Positions 41,512-50,398 are shown, numbered from the stretch's first letter. The stretch is DNA of 64,000 bases from Paenibacillus guangzhouensis (GCF_009363075.1 NZ_CP045293.1:3348001-3412000), one strand, 5' to 3'. A program made the numbers and translations. The notes: a model not told the origin generated them from the sequence alone.

Positions 41512-41633
41512 TTCTTTCACTCCTCATTTTGTGATATGCAACGCTGCTTAGCCTGCGTAACATCCCAAAACAAAGCTTTCCCTAACCTATATAAAACGAT
41601 TCACCTTGATTCTAATTACTATTTCAACAGATC

Positions 41634-41666
41634 AAAAATGCATGGGCGCGGAGTTCATGCATTTTT
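41634..41666. terminator. Bidirectional hairpin, second copy of the 39563 motif
   Basis: AAAAATGCATG..CATGCATTTTT. Downstream GGGGAGACCCATTTTTAATA parallels GGAGGACCCGCATCTTTTAT after the first copy. Confidence 0.5.
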
Positions 41667-41808
41667 GATGGCTACATATACGGTTTTCTATGCTTCGAAG
41701 GGGAGACCCATTTTTAATATATGCGATCAATAGATGATTGCTACAAAAGAATATATTCCTCTAAAAAGGATAAATTAGTGTGGTATGTGCAATAAGGAGG
41801 TGGATGTA

Positions 41809-42015
41809 GTGACAGTCGGTTCACAAGTAAAGACAACATTAGCAAGCCTGAAAAGCGCACAAGCCTGTCTAGAATCATTTGCGCTTGAGACCCAAAACCA
41901 AGAAGCTAAAACCATGTTCGAGAATGCGGCAAAAACAACACAAAGCATTGTAGATCAAGTATCATCTCGCGTACAGCAATTAGAGAATGAAGAACCGCAA
42001 TTTAAAGGGTTTTAA
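41809..42015 (+). CDS. DUF1657 protein
   Basis: 68 residues starting at GTG (41809), with AAGGAGG upstream. TVGSQVKTTLASLKSAQACL, QNQEAKTMFENAAKTTQSIV and EEPQFKGF match DUF1657, a small helical family of spore-forming Bacillales often encoded with spoVA-type genes. Here it is solitary. Confidence 0.85.
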   Translation: MTVGSQVKTTLASLKSAQACLESFALETQNQEAKTMFENAAKTTQSIVDQVSSRVQQLENEEPQFKGF

Positions 42016-42036
42016 TTGTAAGCGTGATACAAATCA

Positions 42037-42097
42037 AAACACCTTCAAGTGGAATCTACTATGTCGTAAGATATAAGGACAATCTTGGAGGTGTTTT
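42037..42097 (+). terminator. Long hairpin terminator after DUF1657
   Basis: AAACACCTTCAAG and CTTGGAGGTGTTT pair across a loop of about 35 bases and end in TTTTT. Confidence 0.65.
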
Positions 42098-42210
42098 TGC
42101 CGTTGCAGCAAGAGTGAGTTATTCAAAAGAAATAAAGATGAAAACTATTGAGATGAAATTGGCTAGTGTTCCAGTGAAAGAGGTAATAGAGCGGTTCACT
42201 GCGTATGATA

Positions 42211-42368
42211 TTAAACTATCCTGCCCGTTAGTTGAGAAAAAGCAACCTATCACATAGCAATGGATTGCCTGATTATTAATATCGAACACATTAGTTTTAT
42301 TTTTTTTAATGAGCAAATAAAGTGCCGCGTTAGAGCAGCTCCTATGCACATGTTACCCGTTAGCATAC
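42211..42368 (+). repeat. Dispersed CCCGTTAG element, expanded unit
   Basis: Left box TTAAACTATCCTGCCCGTTAG, hairpin AAGCAACCTATCACATAGCA..GGATTGCC, then about 70 extra bases before the right box ATGTTACCCGTTAG. Confidence 0.75.
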
Positions 42369-42536
42369 CTTCTTGAAACAATTCGACAAAGTTGCACACT
42401 AATTTCTATAACAAAGGGAACCAAACAAACTACAAATACATATAGATGCCTATCGAGTTTTTATGACTATGTACTTGTTCGGTGCAGCTGTCGAGTCAAT
42501 GCTGAACTTTTTTAGAAAACAACTTCTCTATCTTCC

Positions 42537-43220
42537 ATGAACAGGATGCAAACATTTCCGCAAGCTTATGCTGCGAGGGAGGTAAGTAATTTGCCGTTTA
42601 AACCACATCCCAATAATACTGCTATTGTAATCACAGACCCACAAAATGACTTTATGAGTCCTGGGGGAAGAGGCTATCATCTGACTAAAGGAACTATTGA
42701 ACGAAACAATACTATACAAAACCTTGAACTATTAATGAGAACTGCCATGAATAAGGGATATAAACTTTTCATATCGCCCCATTATTTATACCCTCATGAT
42801 TATGGCTGGCAATTTACAGGAAATGAACAAAAGATGCTATTAGGTCTTAAAATGTATCAAGTGGCAAATGCGTACACACCACCGTCATTTGGAGCTGATT
42901 TTGTTCATTCTTTCAAACCTTATATTTTTGATAGAAGAACCGTCATTGCAACGCCTCACAAGGTTGCCAGCCCACAAACAAATGACTTGGAATATCAGTT
43001 ACGACAACATAGAAAAGAGAAGATAATTATTGCAGGGGTGCTTTCCAACGTTTGTGTAGAGTCACATATGAGGCATCTAATCGAAACTGGTTTTGAAACA
43101 GCTGTTGTATACGATGCCACGGCAACAATTAGTGAAGAGGATTTTCAAGCTGCCGTTACCAATTATAAAGCATTTGCCAGTGCTACTTGGACGACACAGG
43201 AGGCTATTTCAAACTTATAA
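42537..43220 (+). CDS. Isochorismatase-family cysteine hydrolase
   Basis: 227 residues. The catalytic triad is Asp34 (VITDPQNDFM), Lys142 (TPHKVASP) and Cys173 (AGVLSNVCVESHMRHLIETG), the canonical isochorismatase order; VYDATATISEEDF follows. Cytosolic hydrolysis of an amide or enol-ether type substrate is expected; the substrate cannot be read. There is no convincing ribosome site before ATG at 42537, so the true start is uncertain. Confidence 0.85.
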   Translation: MNRMQTFPQAYAAREVSNLPFKPHPNNTAIVITDPQNDFMSPGGRGYHLTKGTIERNNTIQNLELLMRTAMNKGYKLFISPHYLYPHDYGWQFTGNEQKMLLGLKMYQVANAYTPPSFGADFVHSFKPYIFDRRTVIATPHKVASPQTNDLEYQLRQHRKEKIIIAGVLSNVCVESHMRHLIETGFETAVVYDATATISEEDFQAAVTNYKAFASATWTTQEAISNL

Positions 43221-43498
43221 ATCAGTATCCCCAATGGTAATTTCCTATACAACTTGTCCGAACTGTCACCAAGTGGTTGCTTGGTCAGAATAAGGGCTTG
43301 AAATAACGGATGAATTTAGATAGCACAACCCCCTCTAATCTGTTCGGAGGCTTATTCTTGCTTTGCACAAACATAAAGGAGCCATTTCCATTTCTTAAAC
43401 TATACTCTGCATTAGTCATCAATCCTATCTCTCTAATGTGGATTATATATTTTTAGAATATCCATCAACACAGAAAGTGTTAAAAAGTCCAATAAGTA
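43221..43498. other. Intergenic; possible relic ORF
   Basis: On the minus strand ATG at 43419 opens 44 codons (TNAEYSLRNGNGSFMFVQSK) to a stop at 43285 with a weak ribosome site. No family recognised; possibly a truncated gene. Confidence 0.25.
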
Positions 43499-43570
43499 TT
43501 GAACTACCCTACCTATACTTCAATGAAAACGGCGACTGATCATCTTGTCGGCTGCTGACAAGATGATCAT
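43499..43570 (+). repeat. Diverged dispersed element with a long perfect hairpin
   Basis: TTGAACTACCCTACCTATAC..TTCAATGAAAAC resembles the left box. It is followed by TGATCATCTTGTC and GACAAGATGATCA arms (13 bp, perfect). Confidence 0.5.
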
Positions 43571-43628
43571 ATCGAGAATGTAATAAAGTTCTTATCATTA
43601 ATGGTCCAGTTCTATGGAGTCTATATGC

Positions 43629-44018
43629 TTAAAATGGCTTCCTTACAACTTTGATGATGCGAGCACCACCGCGAATAAGTCTATTTGCTTGTTCACGGTT
43701 GATTCTTACTAGTACAGAAACATCAGTCGCATTTTCAACGTCAAATACCGAAAAAATTCGACCATTAGCGAACAGTACGCCTTTTAACTCTACTTTCTTA
43801 GTACGACTCGGTTTTGGAGGAGTTTTTTTAAATATCGTACGCATGACACCTGCTTTTATGAGACTTGCTGCTTGTTTTGCAGTCGTTCGAACACCGAATA
43901 CCGGATCAATTTCAACTCCAGGTGCTTTTGCCTCCACCTCAACAATTAGAAAAAAACGATTCCCAATCTTTGCAATACTATTCGCTCCAATGGTTATCGG
44001 CGGTGTTTTTTTCGCCAA
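43629..44018 (-). CDS. Hypothetical protein with an internal duplication
   Basis: 129 residues, basic, no signal. Two similar halves: RFFLIVEVEAKAPGVEIDP with AKQAASLIKAGVMRTIFKK, and RIFSVFDVENATDVSVLVRI with REQANRLIRGGARIIKVVRK. The halves are joined by a Lys/Pro-rich linker (TPPKPSRTKK). Each half reads as strand-strand-helix-strand. Unrecognised family. GAGGGAG lies upstream of ATG at 44018. It is divergent from a second small unknown gene at 44268. Confidence 0.6.
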   Translation of the reverse strand: MAKKTPPITIGANSIAKIGNRFFLIVEVEAKAPGVEIDPVFGVRTTAKQAASLIKAGVMRTIFKKTPPKPSRTKKVELKGVLFANGRIFSVFDVENATDVSVLVRINREQANRLIRGGARIIKVVRKPF

Positions 44019-44267
44019 ATTATATCACTCCCTCGAACTATCATATGGAGGGCATAATGTATTGGACCTAGACAATCGCCCAAGTATCATAAATTCTCGA
44101 TCAGACCGTATTGCTGCATTAACCTGCACGTTTCTTCAGTTATTTCTTCTCTTTTTTCCAATCGAGCAAATCAATAATAATTTCCATTCAACATCCACAT
44201 TTGTCCCCTTCATCCCCACGTCGTCCAACGTATTATGGTTACAAATATCAGAAGGAGGAACGATGAT

Positions 44268-44507
44268 ATGGCAGTAGTTCAAAATCACACCGTATCTAAT
44301 CGCATTTCACTGGCAACTTTTGATAAAAATTGGAAAAGACTAGGTGTGTCGGATGGGCATGTAGTTTACCTTTCAACTGCGAACAAAGCAACTATTGAAC
44401 TCCTTGTGAGTGGTATGAAACAAACAATAAAAAGAACGTTCACGAAAGGTTCAAGGATAATTGTTGTAAATGGGACATTCCACTTTCCACCCCATACACG
44501 AATGTAG
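44268..44507 (+). CDS. Hypothetical 79-residue protein
   Basis: The N-terminal half (QNHTVSNRISLATFDKNWKR) and a beta-rich second half (HVVYLSTANKATIELLVSGM; RIIVVNGTFHFPPHT) have no family I recognise. ATG at 44268 has GGAGG nine bases upstream. It ends 44 bases before a strong terminator, so it is likely expressed. Confidence 0.6.
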   Translation: MAVVQNHTVSNRISLATFDKNWKRLGVSDGHVVYLSTANKATIELLVSGMKQTIKRTFTKGSRIIVVNGTFHFPPHTRM

Positions 44508-44550
44508 AGAACGGCTTCCTTAAAAGTAATCATCAAGTTCACGGTAATCG

Positions 44551-44596
44551 AAAGCCAGGTACCATTCACTAAGAATGGAGTACTGGCTTTTGTTTG
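44551..44596 (+). terminator. Intrinsic terminator
   Basis: AAAGCCAG.TAC.CATTC / GAATG.GTACTGGCTTT stem followed by TGTTTG. Confidence 0.8.
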
Positions 44597-44598
44597 TT

Positions 44599-44645
44599 CC
44601 ACTATTCTGCCCGTTAGCGTAGCGAGGCTGCCAAACGTTGCAGTA
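44599..44645 (+). repeat. Dispersed CCCGTTAG element, left box plus decayed hairpin
   Basis: CCACTATTCTGCCCGTTAGCG, then GAGGCTGCCAAACGTTGCAG. Confidence 0.7.
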
Positions 44646-44723
44646 TAGAACTAGTTCTTTATTGTTGCTTGGCCGAAGTCATGAAAGAAACACCCGACTA
44701 CAATAGAGTGGGTGTTCCTATCC

Positions 44724-46142
44724 TCACTTGCCCTTCAACCACTGAAACGGTGTCGTATTGAAAAAAAGGTTCGGATTGACCTGCACATTATGCGCCCAAA
44801 AGGTGAAGTGCAGATGCGGACCTGTCGAGAAGCCTGTGGTGCCTACGAGACCGATGATATCACCCTGCTTCACCCGATCGCCCGCTTTTACGCGTAGTTC
44901 GGAGAGATGGGCATACTGCGAGAAAAGCCCCATTCCATGGTCGATGTAAACAGAATTTCCGGTTAGATACATGCTTTCGGCCAGTACGACTATACCGTCG
45001 TTGGTCGCTTTGATCGGGGTGCCTTCCTTCGCAGCCAGATCAATAGCCATATGGGCTCTGTCGTACTTCCCGTTCACATAACGGGTGTATCCATAAGGTG
45101 TCGTCAAGATCCCTTCAACCGGCTGGACGAAAGGGCTGTTAAAAAGAAACTCCGGCTCCGACTTGCTGCGTGCAAGATCGATTTTCTTATGATCTGCCTG
45201 AATCCGCTGCGTATCCTGACGCATGCTCTCCATTTGCTGTGTTACTTTCAGGTATTGTGTCTCGAACTTCTTCGCGTGAATCGTCAGCGTTTGATCGCCG
45301 ATCGAATACTTCCCAGGCTTAGCCTCAATGGTTAAGGGAAGATAGGTGAAGTAACCGTCTCCAAAAGGCTCCAGGGTATACGTTTTACCCAACCACTCAA
45401 CCTTCCCCGGCTTGTTATGGCGAACAAGGACGACATCTCCTGGTGCAGATGTTTCCGGCAGGAGTGTCCACTCCGAGTGGATTACGGATTTGGCGATATC
45501 GGCTGAAGCGTACATAGCCGCCTCCTTTTTCATACGAAGAAGCCGATCTTTCTCTTCGATCATGCTTGCACGAATGCCCGGTGTGACCTCATTGCTCCAG
45601 GTTTGTCCTCCATCTGCCGTCACCAATAATGGAGTCTGCAGCTCCTTTATATCCTCAACGAGTGCCCACCCGATCCGGTCCGTCAGAAATTGTGATTGTT
45701 TGACAAGAAATGCTTTAGATCCAACCGTTAGTGTGTCAGGCTGTGGATGCTTGCGCAAGTCAAGTAGTCCGAGCGTCACTGCATCTGCGACCACATTACC
45801 CTCAGTCGGATCGTTCGTCATACTTGCTTCCGCCTCCTGCCAATGCCCGCCTCCATCATCCGTCTTCACCACGCCGTCTTTATATCTCACCCAGCCATGT
45901 TCGAAGTCAAACATATGAAAATCAAGTACATTTTGATGGATAAGCTCCGCTGATTTCTGGTACATGGCATCCGCAGGATGTCCCTCTTTCTGATTAAGCG
46001 TTGGTGTCAATCCCGACAGATGTCTTCCGTTGTACACGACGATACCAACCGCCAATGAGCAGAAGCTCATTAGTAGCAGCCAATACTTCGGCGAGTAAAG
46101 CAGTGAAGATCGGCGCTCGTGACGAATCTTTTGCGGTTTCAT
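44724..46142 (-). CDS. M23 metallopeptidase with Ycf48-like N-terminal repeats
   Basis: 472 residues: an N-terminal membrane anchor (about 18-38), then two beta-propeller-like turns (VKTDDGGGHWQEAEA; LLVTADGGQTWSNEV) of the BNR/Ycf48 type, a middle beta domain, and a C-terminal LytM/M23 domain. The zinc motif is AHMAIDLA (His and Asp), with IDHGMGLFSQYAHL and GPHLHF providing the remaining His. It should cut peptidoglycan cross-bridges or act as an activator outside the cell. ATG at 46142 follows AGGGAAG; a frame opens 14 codons earlier without a site. Confidence 0.85.
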   Translation of the reverse strand: MKPQKIRHERRSSLLYSPKYWLLLMSFCSLAVGIVVYNGRHLSGLTPTLNQKEGHPADAMYQKSAELIHQNVLDFHMFDFEHGWVRYKDGVVKTDDGGGHWQEAEASMTNDPTEGNVVADAVTLGLLDLRKHPQPDTLTVGSKAFLVKQSQFLTDRIGWALVEDIKELQTPLLVTADGGQTWSNEVTPGIRASMIEEKDRLLRMKKEAAMYASADIAKSVIHSEWTLLPETSAPGDVVLVRHNKPGKVEWLGKTYTLEPFGDGYFTYLPLTIEAKPGKYSIGDQTLTIHAKKFETQYLKVTQQMESMRQDTQRIQADHKKIDLARSKSEPEFLFNSPFVQPVEGILTTPYGYTRYVNGKYDRAHMAIDLAAKEGTPIKATNDGIVVLAESMYLTGNSVYIDHGMGLFSQYAHLSELRVKAGDRVKQGDIIGLVGTTGFSTGPHLHFTFWAHNVQVNPNLFFNTTPFQWLKGK

Positions 46143-46249
46143 ACAGACATACTTCCCTTCACATGAGAGTATTAATGGTATCATCTTCTCCTAATCCAAT
46201 TTTTAAGAGTCATGCTCCAATTCTATCATATAAGTAAATTCATGGTAAT

Positions 46250-46347
46250 TTAACTATGCTGCCCCTTTAGCGGAACGAGGCTACCGATTCATGCTGGTAG
46301 CCTCGTCCTTTTTGTTTATTGTATTATCGTGTCCCTTTAGTTCAACA
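46250..46347 (+). repeat. Dispersed CCCGTTAG element, full unit with matched variant boxes
   Basis: Both boxes carry the same change (CCCTTTAG for CCCGTTAG), and the hairpin keeps pairing through compensated bases (GGCTACC..GGTAGCC for GGCTGCC..GGCAGCC). Confidence 0.9.
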
Positions 46348-46383
46348 CCCAAACTACATATTCAGCCCCGTGCCAAAGGGATA

Positions 46384-46438
46384 AAAAAACGAAGATATCT
46401 GCTCGATATTTCAATGGCAGATGTCTTTTTGGTTTTTT
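46384..46438 (+). terminator. Orphan intrinsic terminator
   Basis: GATATCTGC..GCAGATGTC arms followed by TTTTTGGTTTTTT; no plus-strand gene precedes it. Confidence 0.6.
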
Positions 46439-46679
46439 AAGGTTCGGCTTGGATGAGAAGCGTTAGTTCTTCAGTGGCCCTATTACCGAACAGCGCATTG
46501 TCACCGTTTTGTTAAAATTATAGCCCTATTGAGTCATGCTAAAAAAAGAATACAGACTAGGGTCCAGTGGCCGCCCCAACGATAGGCGAGTCTCTCTACC
46601 GAACCACAGACAGATGATTTGTTCATCTTAATTAGTTAAATTTATGGGTAAGCAATCTATCTTGAAGGAGTGAAGCAAG

Positions 46680-48024
46680 TGAAAACTGTATTACGCATTA
46701 TTATCTATCTCATCGTTTTTGTCGTCGTCGTAGGGGGGATAGGCGCGGTCGGGTCCGTCAATACGATGAATGCCGGAATGTCGGTTTACGATAAAGCCCC
46801 CCTGCATTGACGGATTTGCAGGTACCGAAATATGACTCTAACAAACCGACGGTAGCCGTGCTTCTGGCGAACGAAGTGACAGAAGTGTTCGATTTTCTCG
46901 TCCCATACGAGATGTTTGCGATGACTGAAGCTTACAATGTATATGGCGTTGCCCCCGATCGCGAAATTAAATCACTAACCGGTGGACTCGATGTCGTCCC
47001 ACATTATTCGTTTGACGAAATGGATGCGATGCTCGGCAAAAGCCCGGACATTATCGTCATTCCGTTTATGCCGATTTTGGATGAGAATAAATATGTGCCT
47101 GTCCGTGAATGGATTCGGAAGCACTCGGATGCCAAGACGACATTGATCTCCATTTGTAACGGGGCTGAAAACCTAGCGGATACCGGCTTGCTGAATGGTA
47201 AATCGGCCGCGACGCACTGGGGAGACATTAACAGGCTCATTAAAAAATATCCGAATATCCAGTGGGTGAATGACCGGCGCTACGTCCCACAAGGCAATAT
47301 CGTATCTTCTGCCGGTCTGACATCGGGGATCGACGCTACACTATACGTCATCTCCAAGCAACTGGGCGAGGCGGCAGCGAAGAAAGTGGCGAAAGAGATG
47401 AACTATCCCTCTTTCGAGTACGTGACAAACCCGCAAATGAAACCGTTCGTTGCCGGGTTGAGCGATATAACGTACGTACTGAACAACGCTTATCAATGGA
47501 ACAAAGTAAAGGCGGGCGTGCTGCTATATAACGGCGCCGATGAACTGGATTTGTCCGCCGCATTCGATACGTACGCCGCTTCCGGTACGACGACGACGTT
47601 AACAGTTTCTAGCGCGAACCAACCAATCGTAACGAAGCACGGCCTAAACCTAGTCGCGCGTTATCAGATAAAAAACGTGCCGAAGCTAGAGAAAATGATT
47701 GTCGTCGGTGCCGATGCCGAATCTGCAGCCGACGAAGACATCAACCAATGGAAGAACAGCGGCTACAGCACGAAACTGCTGTTCCTACACCGCGACGCGG
47801 CGGATCGGTTTGCAATGGATCCCGCATTCGAGGACTTGGCCGAGCAAGAGGATATCCAGACGGCGAAATTTGCCGCCAAGCGGCTCGAATATCGCGCCAC
47901 CGACCACCTGAAGTTGGAAGGTAGCTCCTTCTCTTTTGAAGCGTTTGGCGTACCGGTTTTACTCGGCGTCTTGTCCTTAATCATCGCTTTTTTCATCAAT
48001 CGTCGCTTCATCCGTAGGAAATAG
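46680..48024 (+). CDS. DJ-1/PfpI-family membrane protein, frameshifted near the 5' end
   Basis: GTG at 46680 (GGAGTGAAGCAA upstream) encodes a TM segment VLRIIIYLIVFVVVVGGIGA and then a stop at about 46808. The rest follows in another frame from TTG at 46807: VAVLLANEVTEVFDFLVPYE, ISICNGAENLADTGLLNGKS (class I amidotransferase-like nucleophile elbow with Cys), and a C-terminal TM (about 380-398) ending in RRFIRRK. One base lost in the run CCCCCCTGCATTGACG would restore a protein of about 447 residues. Overall a GlxA/DJ-1-type sensor-like domain between two membrane helices. Either a recent pseudogene, an assembly error or a slippage site. Confidence 0.75.
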
Positions 48025-48137
48025 AAATCGTCTGCAGATGATGAGCGTCTCGAGGGATGATTGAGTTTGTAAGACTCTGCTATATCGGGATAATCGACAA
48101 TAATTCACTAATAACTAGACACGATAGAACAACGACA

Positions 48138-48168
48138 ACAGGCTACCGGCTGAACGGTAGCCTGTTCC
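48138..48168 (+). terminator. Hairpin downstream of the DJ-1-like gene
   Basis: ACAGGCTACC..GGTAGCCTGT with an 8-base loop; it looks like a bare type A hairpin and lies immediately before a full unit. Confidence 0.6.
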
Positions 48169-48170
48169 GC

Positions 48171-48265
48171 AACTATCCTGCCCGTTAGTTTAACGAGAAA
48201 AGCAACCGATCGATAATCGGCTGCCTTCTTGTTGCTTTTAAACTATAGTACCCGTTAGTACAAAA
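48171..48265 (+). repeat. Dispersed CCCGTTAG element, full unit, type B hairpin
   Basis: CAACTATCCTGCCCGTTAG, hairpin AAGCAACCGATCGATAATCG..CTGCCTT, right box AAACTATAGTACCCGTTAG, ending three bases before the stop of the SDR gene. Confidence 0.9.
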
Positions 48266-48267
48266 AA

Positions 48268-49062
48268 TTAAAATATTGTCGGTACCAATCCACCGTCCAT
48301 GCGGATCGGAGAACCTTTGAAGGCGGAGGCCATCGGGCTGCAGACGAAAGCAGTCAATCGGCCGATCTCCGCAGGTCTTATAAACCTTTGGATTTCGGAT
48401 TGAGGCAGGTTCTTCGTCATAAAGTCTTTTTCTTTAGCCTCAAATGTCATCTCTTCGTTCAAATAAATGCTCTCGATGATCTGCTGCACGTTCTCAGAGA
48501 GGGTTGGTCCCGGCAGGATCGTGTTCACGGTAACCTCCGCTCCGCGGGTCAGCTTGGACAAGCTCTTAGACAACGACAACAGCATGGATTTGGTCACGCC
48601 GTATTGAGGCATCTGTCCAGAAGGCATGACGGCTTCCTCGCTCGCAATAAAGATAATGCGGCCGTATTCGCGGTTTAGCATAGAAGGCAAATAAAACTTG
48701 GTTAAGCCGTTAGCCGCGAGAACGTTCGTGCGGAAGTACTTCTCCCATACGGCATCGTCTACGTCGTTGTAGGACATGATCTCATAGATGCCCATGCTAT
48801 TGACGAGAATATCGACGTGGGGGAACTTCGCGATTAGAGCTTCTCTTTGCCTCGCATCGACGAGATCGGCCGTTGCATTCCGAGGTTCCGTCTCCGGGAA
48901 CATCGCTTGGATCTCCGCGACCGTGTGCTCTACGTCATCGTTGTTCCGACCATTTATGAGAACGTGAACGCCTTCTCTGGCAAGTTCAAGGGCAATCGCT
49001 TTTCCTATGCCTCTGGATGATCCCGTTACTAGAGCAGTCTTATTCTTCAATCCCATATCCAT
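48268..49062 (-). CDS. Short-chain dehydrogenase/reductase
   Basis: 264 residues, classical SDR. NAD(P)-binding TGSSRGIGKAIA at 14-25, the N-S-M-G motif (VNSMGIYE, in place of NNAG), the catalytic YGVTK pair and PGPT after the active site. ATG at 49062 follows AAGGAGTG by seven bases. It lies 50 bases downstream of the AraC-type regulator gene on the same strand, which probably shares its transcript or controls it. Substrate unknown. Confidence 0.9.
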   Translation of the reverse strand: MDMGLKNKTALVTGSSRGIGKAIALELAREGVHVLINGRNNDDVEHTVAEIQAMFPETEPRNATADLVDARQREALIAKFPHVDILVNSMGIYEIMSYNDVDDAVWEKYFRTNVLAANGLTKFYLPSMLNREYGRIIFIASEEAVMPSGQMPQYGVTKSMLLSLSKSLSKLTRGAEVTVNTILPGPTLSENVQQIIESIYLNEEMTFEAKEKDFMTKNLPQSEIQRFIRPAEIGRLTAFVCSPMASAFKGSPIRMDGGLVPTIF

Positions 49063-49112
49063 CTGTCTGCACTCCTTATGTCTAGGATAGAGATAATGAT
49101 ACTTAATTTCGC

Positions 49113-50141
49113 CTACTCGGTAACTAGCGAGGAGCGCCAATTCTCTTGCGCGACGCGCCAATTAGCGGGAGTCTCCCCTTCCCATGAGCGGAACGCGCGA
49201 TAGAACGAATTCTGGTCCTCGTAGCCGACGAGAAAAGCGACCTCTTTGATCTCCAACGACGGGTCTGCCAAGTAAGCGAGGGCCTGCTCGTGCCTGGTTT
49301 GCGTCAGCAACTGCTTGAAGCTTGCGCCTTCGTCCGTCAGCCTGCGCTGTAAGGTACGATCGCTCATCCCCAGCTCGGAGGCTACGGTTTGAATGTCGAT
49401 TCGCCCTCTCGTTAGGCATCGAGACAAGATCCACTTCACTTTATCGCTCATGGTGAGCTGGCTCTGTCGTTCATCCAGCGTACGTTCCAAAGCGGGAGTT
49501 AGAATCTCGAGAAGTTCTTCGTTGTACGACACGAAAGGACGGTCCAGATCGTCGCGATTCAACGTTAGCCGATTGCGGTCCGCCCTCGTCCGAACGCGGC
49601 AACCGAAATAACCTTCAAGGGCTTGAACGTCGCCCATGGGGTGTATGAATTCAACAGAGCGAGCTGTCAGATGACGGCCGGTACCCCGGCGCCCTAGCTC
49701 AAGCAGGTAGGCGAGCGTGATGCCGATAAGCACCGGCGGTCCGGGTTTCTCGCTATGCTGACACTCCAATTCAATTGAGCATTGCTCGCCTTCTTCCCGA
49801 ATTTGCAAGTTTTCCGGAGGGCACATTTGCTTATAGCGCGCCATTCGGTTCAGCGCGTCCCGGTAGTCGCGAGCGTGGAAGGTCGCCAGGGCGGCCGGCG
49901 GATACTGAGCCGTCTTGTACGCGGTCGCAAGCTTGACAATTCCCGTAGCGGTGTCTCCGACTTGTTCAGAAAAGGCTTGCCAGATCGAGTAATATTGGGC
50001 AGTCGTGACGAACGGTTCGTTGATGACGGTTAGCGGTAGACGGGCTTGGCGCGCTACGTCAAGTGGTTCTACCCCTATTCCTCTCAGGCTTGTCCAGAAG
50101 CCTGACGCGATCTTGATACGGTCTGCGGAAGGAGCGTTCAT
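49113..50141 (-). CDS. AraC-family transcriptional regulator (PF12625 type)
   Basis: 342 residues. The long N-terminal part (SGFWTSLRGIGVEPLDVARQ, LRDxxxx-like ARDYRDALNRMARY) fits the Arabinose_bd/PF12625 domain of OruR-like regulators. The C-terminal HTH pair is RIDIQTVASELGMSDRTLQR and EIKEVAFLVGYEDQNSFYRA. ATG at 50141 follows GGAGG nine bases upstream. Higher GC than most neighbours. Its promoter region contains the palindrome at 50175-50201. Confidence 0.9.
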   Translation of the reverse strand: MNAPSADRIKIASGFWTSLRGIGVEPLDVARQARLPLTVINEPFVTTAQYYSIWQAFSEQVGDTATGIVKLATAYKTAQYPPAALATFHARDYRDALNRMARYKQMCPPENLQIREEGEQCSIELECQHSEKPGPPVLIGITLAYLLELGRRGTGRHLTARSVEFIHPMGDVQALEGYFGCRVRTRADRNRLTLNRDDLDRPFVSYNEELLEILTPALERTLDERQSQLTMSDKVKWILSRCLTRGRIDIQTVASELGMSDRTLQRRLTDEGASFKQLLTQTRHEQALAYLADPSLEIKEVAFLVGYEDQNSFYRAFRSWEGETPANWRVAQENWRSSLVTE

Positions 50142-50174
50142 GGCTGTCAACCTCCAAGGATAATGTCCATTGCA

Positions 50175-50201
50175 AATGGTCCACGGAGCCCGTGGACCAT
50201 T
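50175..50201. promoter_or_regulatory. Perfect 12-bp inverted repeat upstream of the AraC-type gene
   Basis: AATGGTCCACGG-agc-CCGTGGACCATT, 34 bases from the ATG. A possible operator for the regulator or a terminator hairpin for opposite-strand reads. Confidence 0.55.
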
Positions 50202-50252
50202 GTTTCTTCTGATTATAGCTTAACCGTCAAGCAGCGTCATCTGTTCAATCAT

Positions 50253-50398
50253 TTAACGCGTGCCATGAACAACATTCTTGGGGCTGACCTGATCGATTCG
50301 TTCAAGGGCCTCCTTCGTAAGAAGGACATCCGCCGCGGCTGCGTTTTCCTCTAGATACTTGATGCATTTCGTTCCCAGGATCGGCAGCACCCCATTCC
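50253..50398 (-). pseudogene. C-terminal fragment of an aldo/keto reductase
   Basis: The frame reads NGVLPILGTKCIKYLEENAA, ADVLLTKEALERIDQVSPKN, VVHGTR-stop, the final 48 residues of the AKR family (the P.PGTKR..YLEEN loop binds the NADP phosphate). The rest is missing and the break coincides with a repeat box at 50391-50412. A dead fragment. Confidence 0.75.

Noticed and set aside
42024-42257. Plus-strand open frame of about 77 codons
   Set aside because: It is covered by the DUF1657 terminator hairpin and ends inside a repeat unit; no ribosome site.
43651-44277. Long plus-strand frame opposite the 129-residue gene
   Set aside because: No ribosome site or protein-like composition; the minus-strand gene has both.
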